This document shows positions 7,075 to 8,714 of a stretch of 8,714 bases of DNA, piece after piece. Origin of the DNA: Planctomycetaceae bacterium (GTDB lineage: Bacteria; Planctomycetota; Planctomycetia; Planctomycetales; Planctomycetaceae); NCBI GenBank assembly GCA_003445035.1, contig DLVV01000255.1, forward strand, positions 1-8,714. Reading direction: 5' to 3'. The notes below the pieces were generated by a model. The model searched no databases, was not told where the DNA came from, and saw nothing but the letters and a program-made list of their open reading frames with translations. The position numbers were made by a program, and so were the translations under genes. Position 1 is the stretch's first letter; the number at the start of each line of letters is the position of its first letter.

Positions 7075-7857
7075 TCAGGCTGCCAGTCCGTCGGTTCTCA
7101 CCACGACACCACGGTCAGCGAGAAACCTCTTGGTCTCAGCAATCGTGTACGTTCCGTAATGAAAGATACTCGCCGCCAGGGCGGCACTGGCACCACCGGT
7201 GGTGACGACTTCACACAGGTGTTCGGGCGATCCGGCTCCGCCACTGGCGACAACCGGGATCTTGACGGCCGCCGAAACGGCCCGCGTCATGGGGATATCA
7301 TACCCATTCTGAGTACCGTCGGCATCCATCGATGTCAGCACAATCTCACCGGCCCCCAGCCGTTCGGCTTCGACCGCCCACTCAACCGCCTCGAGCCCCG
7401 TCGGCACCCGTCCGCCGTTGACGTGCACCTCCCAGAACTCCTCTCCCTGGCGGTCCACCCGCTTGGGATCGATGTTGACCACGATGCACTGGCTGCCAAA
7501 CCGCAACGCCGCTTCGCGGACCAGGTCCGGATCACTCACCGCCGACGAGTTGATCGAAACCTTGTCGCAACCGGCTTCGAGCAGGCAGCGAATGTCGTCC
7601 AGGGTGCGAATTCCGCCGCCCACCGTCAGCGGCATGAAAATCACCTCGCTGGTCCGTCGGACCACCTCGAGCATGATGTCCCGACCCTCGTGGCTGGCCG
7701 TGATGTCCAGGAACACCAGTTCGTCGGCTCCCGCCTCCTCGTATCCGGCCGCGATATCCACCGGGTCGCCGGCATCGCGAAGATTGACGAAGTTCACGCC
7801 CTTGACCACTCGGCCGGCGTGCACGTCCAGGCAGGGAATGATCCGCTTTGCCAGCAT
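7075..7857 (-). CDS. hisF: Imidazole glycerol phosphate synthase cyclase subunit HisF
   Basis: HisF, with the glutaminase HisH, converts PRFAR plus ammonia to imidazole glycerol phosphate (histidine pathway) and AICAR (returned to purine synthesis). The 260-residue protein is a standard-length (beta/alpha)8 barrel; E. coli HisF is 258. It starts [12 protein letters not shown]. Catalytic Asp11 and Asp130 fall at exactly the usual positions, and gate residues Arg5, Glu46 and Lys99 are present. The usual Glu167 is Glu171 here because of a small insertion near 137-142. Phosphate-binding VGGGIR (79-84) and ASGGAG, and the C-terminal [10 protein letters not shown], are intact. An upstream in-frame ATG at 7917 would add 20 unrelated residues and lies upstream of the expected transcript start of the promoter at 7899-7927, so 7857 is preferred. 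GGGAG lies 12 nt before it. No hisH, hisA or other his gene is adjacent; it heads a run of pilus genes. Confidence 0.97.
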   Translation of the reverse strand: MLAKRIIPCLDVHAGRVVKGVNFVNLRDAGDPVDIAAGYEEAGADELVFLDITASHEGRDIMLEVVRRTSEVIFMPLTVGGGIRTLDDIRCLLEAGCDKVSINSSAVSDPDLVREAALRFGSQCIVVNIDPKRVDRQGEEFWEVHVNGGRVPTGLEAVEWAVEAERLGAGEIVLTSMDADGTQNGYDIPMTRAVSAAVKIPVVASGGAGSPEHLCEVVTTGGASAALAASIFHYGTYTIAETKRFLADRGVVVRTDGLAA

Positions 7858-7992
7858 TGTGGTGGTCGTCTCCCACTCCGCATCACTCGAGCGACTCAAC
7901 TGTATGCCTCGCCCCATCCAACGTCAATGTGCCACAATGGCCCCCGATCCCTGTCCGTATTGAATCCCATTCCCCCCTCACGGTCCGCCTCG
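7858..7992. other. Divergent intergenic region between hisF and the uxuA-like gene
   Basis: These 135 bp must carry start signals for both divergent genes. The minus strand has a clear sigma-70 type promoter for hisF. On the plus strand I find no convincing promoter or Shine-Dalgarno for the gene at 7993; the 30 bases before its ATG are pyrimidine-rich. No hairpin, riboswitch or attenuator-like leader peptide is evident. Confidence 0.6.
7899..7927 (-). promoter_or_regulatory. Sigma-70 type promoter for hisF and probably the pilT-pilB cluster
   Basis: On the minus strand, TTGACG (7927-7922, 5 of 6 to consensus) is followed by a 17-bp spacer and TACAGT (7904-7899, 4 of 6). Transcription would begin near 7892, leaving about 35 nt of leader before the hisF ATG. 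With no other clear promoter in the 45- and 51-bp gaps downstream, it may drive the whole four-gene cluster. Confidence 0.55.
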
Positions 7993-8714
7993 ATGATCCC
8001 CGCCACGCAACTCGACGAACTCCCCATCCGGGTCGGACTCGGGCAGTTCCAGCTCACCTCCGACTCCCTGCTGGCCTACATCAAGCAGTGCGGTGTCGAC
8101 GATATCCAGATGAACACGGCACAGCTTCCCGGTGACAGTCGCTGGGAATTCGAGGACCTGGCCGGTCTGCGGGAACGGGTCAACGCCGCGGGACTTCGCC
8201 TGATGTCCCTCGAAAACGTCCCCGTCACGTTCTACGACAAGATCATGCTGGGGCTGCCCGGCCGGGACGAACAACTCGACCACATGGTCGCCACCGTCAC
8301 CAACATGGGACGGGCGGGGATCCCCATCCTCGGTTACCACTTCATGCCGACCGGAGTCTGGCGAACCAGCAAAACCCAGGCAGTCCGCGGTGGCGCCCTG
8401 GCAACCCGTTACGACCACCAGTTGGCCACCTCCACAGACGATGACCGTTTCCAGCACAAGAACTCCACGGCCCACCCCGACCGCGACTACACCGTCGAGG
8501 AGATGTGGGAGAACTACTGCTGGTATCTCGAAAGAATCCTGCCGGCGTGCGAGGCGGCCGGCGTCCGGTTGGCCCTGCATCCCGACGACCCCCCGGTGGA
8601 CGCCGCGCTGGGTCGTGTCCCGCGACTGTTTCACGGCTTCGACTGCTTCCGCAAAGCACTCGAAACGTTCGACTCACCCATGCACGGGCTGAACTTCTGC
8701 CACGGATGCTGGTC
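7993..8714 (+). CDS. uxuA: Mannonate dehydratase-like TIM-barrel protein, 3' end beyond window
   Basis: The first 240 codons of an open frame that leaves the window without a stop. UxuA removes water from D-mannonate to give 2-keto-3-deoxygluconate in hexuronate (glucuronate, alginate- or plant-derived sugar) breakdown. Matches recalled from E. coli UxuA include SLENVP (72-77; SVVESVP), YHFMPTGVWRTS (115-126; YNFMPVLDWTRT), the segment ENYCWYLERILPACEAAGVR (173-192), then LHPDDPP (195-201), and GLNFCHG (232-238; GFTMCTG). His196 and Cys236 align with two metal ligands of the family; the remaining ligands would be past the edge. The region between the FMP and HPDDPP motifs is shorter than in E. 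coli, so this is a compact branch that could be annotated as a sugar isomerase/epimerase-like protein. ATG at 7993 is the first ATG in frame; a TTG at 7960 would add 11 residues unlike the family. No ribosome binding site is visible. It is divergent from hisF and shares no evident role with it. Confidence 0.85.
   Translation, partial: MIPATQLDELPIRVGLGQFQLTSDSLLAYIKQCGVDDIQMNTAQLPGDSRWEFEDLAGLRERVNAAGLRLMSLENVPVTFYDKIMLGLPGRDEQLDHMVATVTNMGRAGIPILGYHFMPTGVWRTSKTQAVRGGALATRYDHQLATSTDDDRFQHKNSTAHPDRDYTVEEMWENYCWYLERILPACEAAGVRLALHPDDPPVDAALGRVPRLFHGFDCFRKALETFDSPMHGLNFCHGCW

Noticed and set aside
7858..7917. 20-residue N-terminal extension of HisF from ATG 7917
   Set aside because: The extension has no match to HisF, whose N-terminus is [11 protein letters not shown]; it also lies across the predicted -10/-35 promoter, upstream of the expected transcript start.
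7920..7940. Sigma-54 promoter on the minus strand upstream of hisF
   Set aside because: TGGCAC is present as a -24 element, but the bases at the -12 position read CGTTG rather than TTGC, so the pair is incomplete; the sigma-70 match is much better.

Overview
The window is a high-GC bacterial segment (roughly 60% or more G+C by eye) with six protein genes, tightly packed, and no RNA genes, insertion sequences or CRISPR. A member of the Planctomycetota is my best guess. This rests on protein style: a membrane-anchored secretion/pilus ATPase, a CvpA-like neighbour, a compact mannonate-dehydratase-like protein and weak ribosome binding sites. No phylogenetic marker is present, so the guess is an inference.

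Layout, left to right. Positions 1-74 hold two identical GC-rich palindromes 21 bp apart. Next comes a 1044-codon plus-strand gene (75-3209) for a sigma-54-dependent activator whose N-terminal half is an integral membrane sensor (about ten helices) followed by GAF, AAA+ and Fis-type HTH domains. It converges, with only 17 bp between stops, on a minus-strand cluster read from right to left: hisF (7857-7075), pilT (7029-5884), pilB/gspE-like (5832-3979) and a CvpA-like membrane protein (3961-3227). Gaps in this cluster are 45, 51 and 17 bp, so it looks like one operon. A good sigma-70 type promoter lies just upstream of hisF. A 135-bp divergent region (7858-7992) separates hisF from a plus-strand uxuA-like gene (7993 onward) that runs off the right edge.

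Functionally, the cluster pairs an extension motor (PilB type) and a retraction-type motor (PilT type) of a type IV pilus with a small membrane protein, behind a histidine/purine-branch enzyme. No pilin, platform protein (PilC), prepilin peptidase or secretin is present. The adjacent membrane-bound sigma-54 activator could act as a one-protein substitute for a PilS/PilR-like sensor-regulator pair, but the sequence shows no convincing sigma-54 promoter ahead of the pilus genes, so that link is a hypothesis.

The most unusual items are the fusion of a polytopic membrane sensor to a bacterial enhancer-binding protein, the pilus ATPase carrying an apparent signal peptide plus three membrane helices, the paired palindromes, and a C8 tract in codons 6-9 of pilT.
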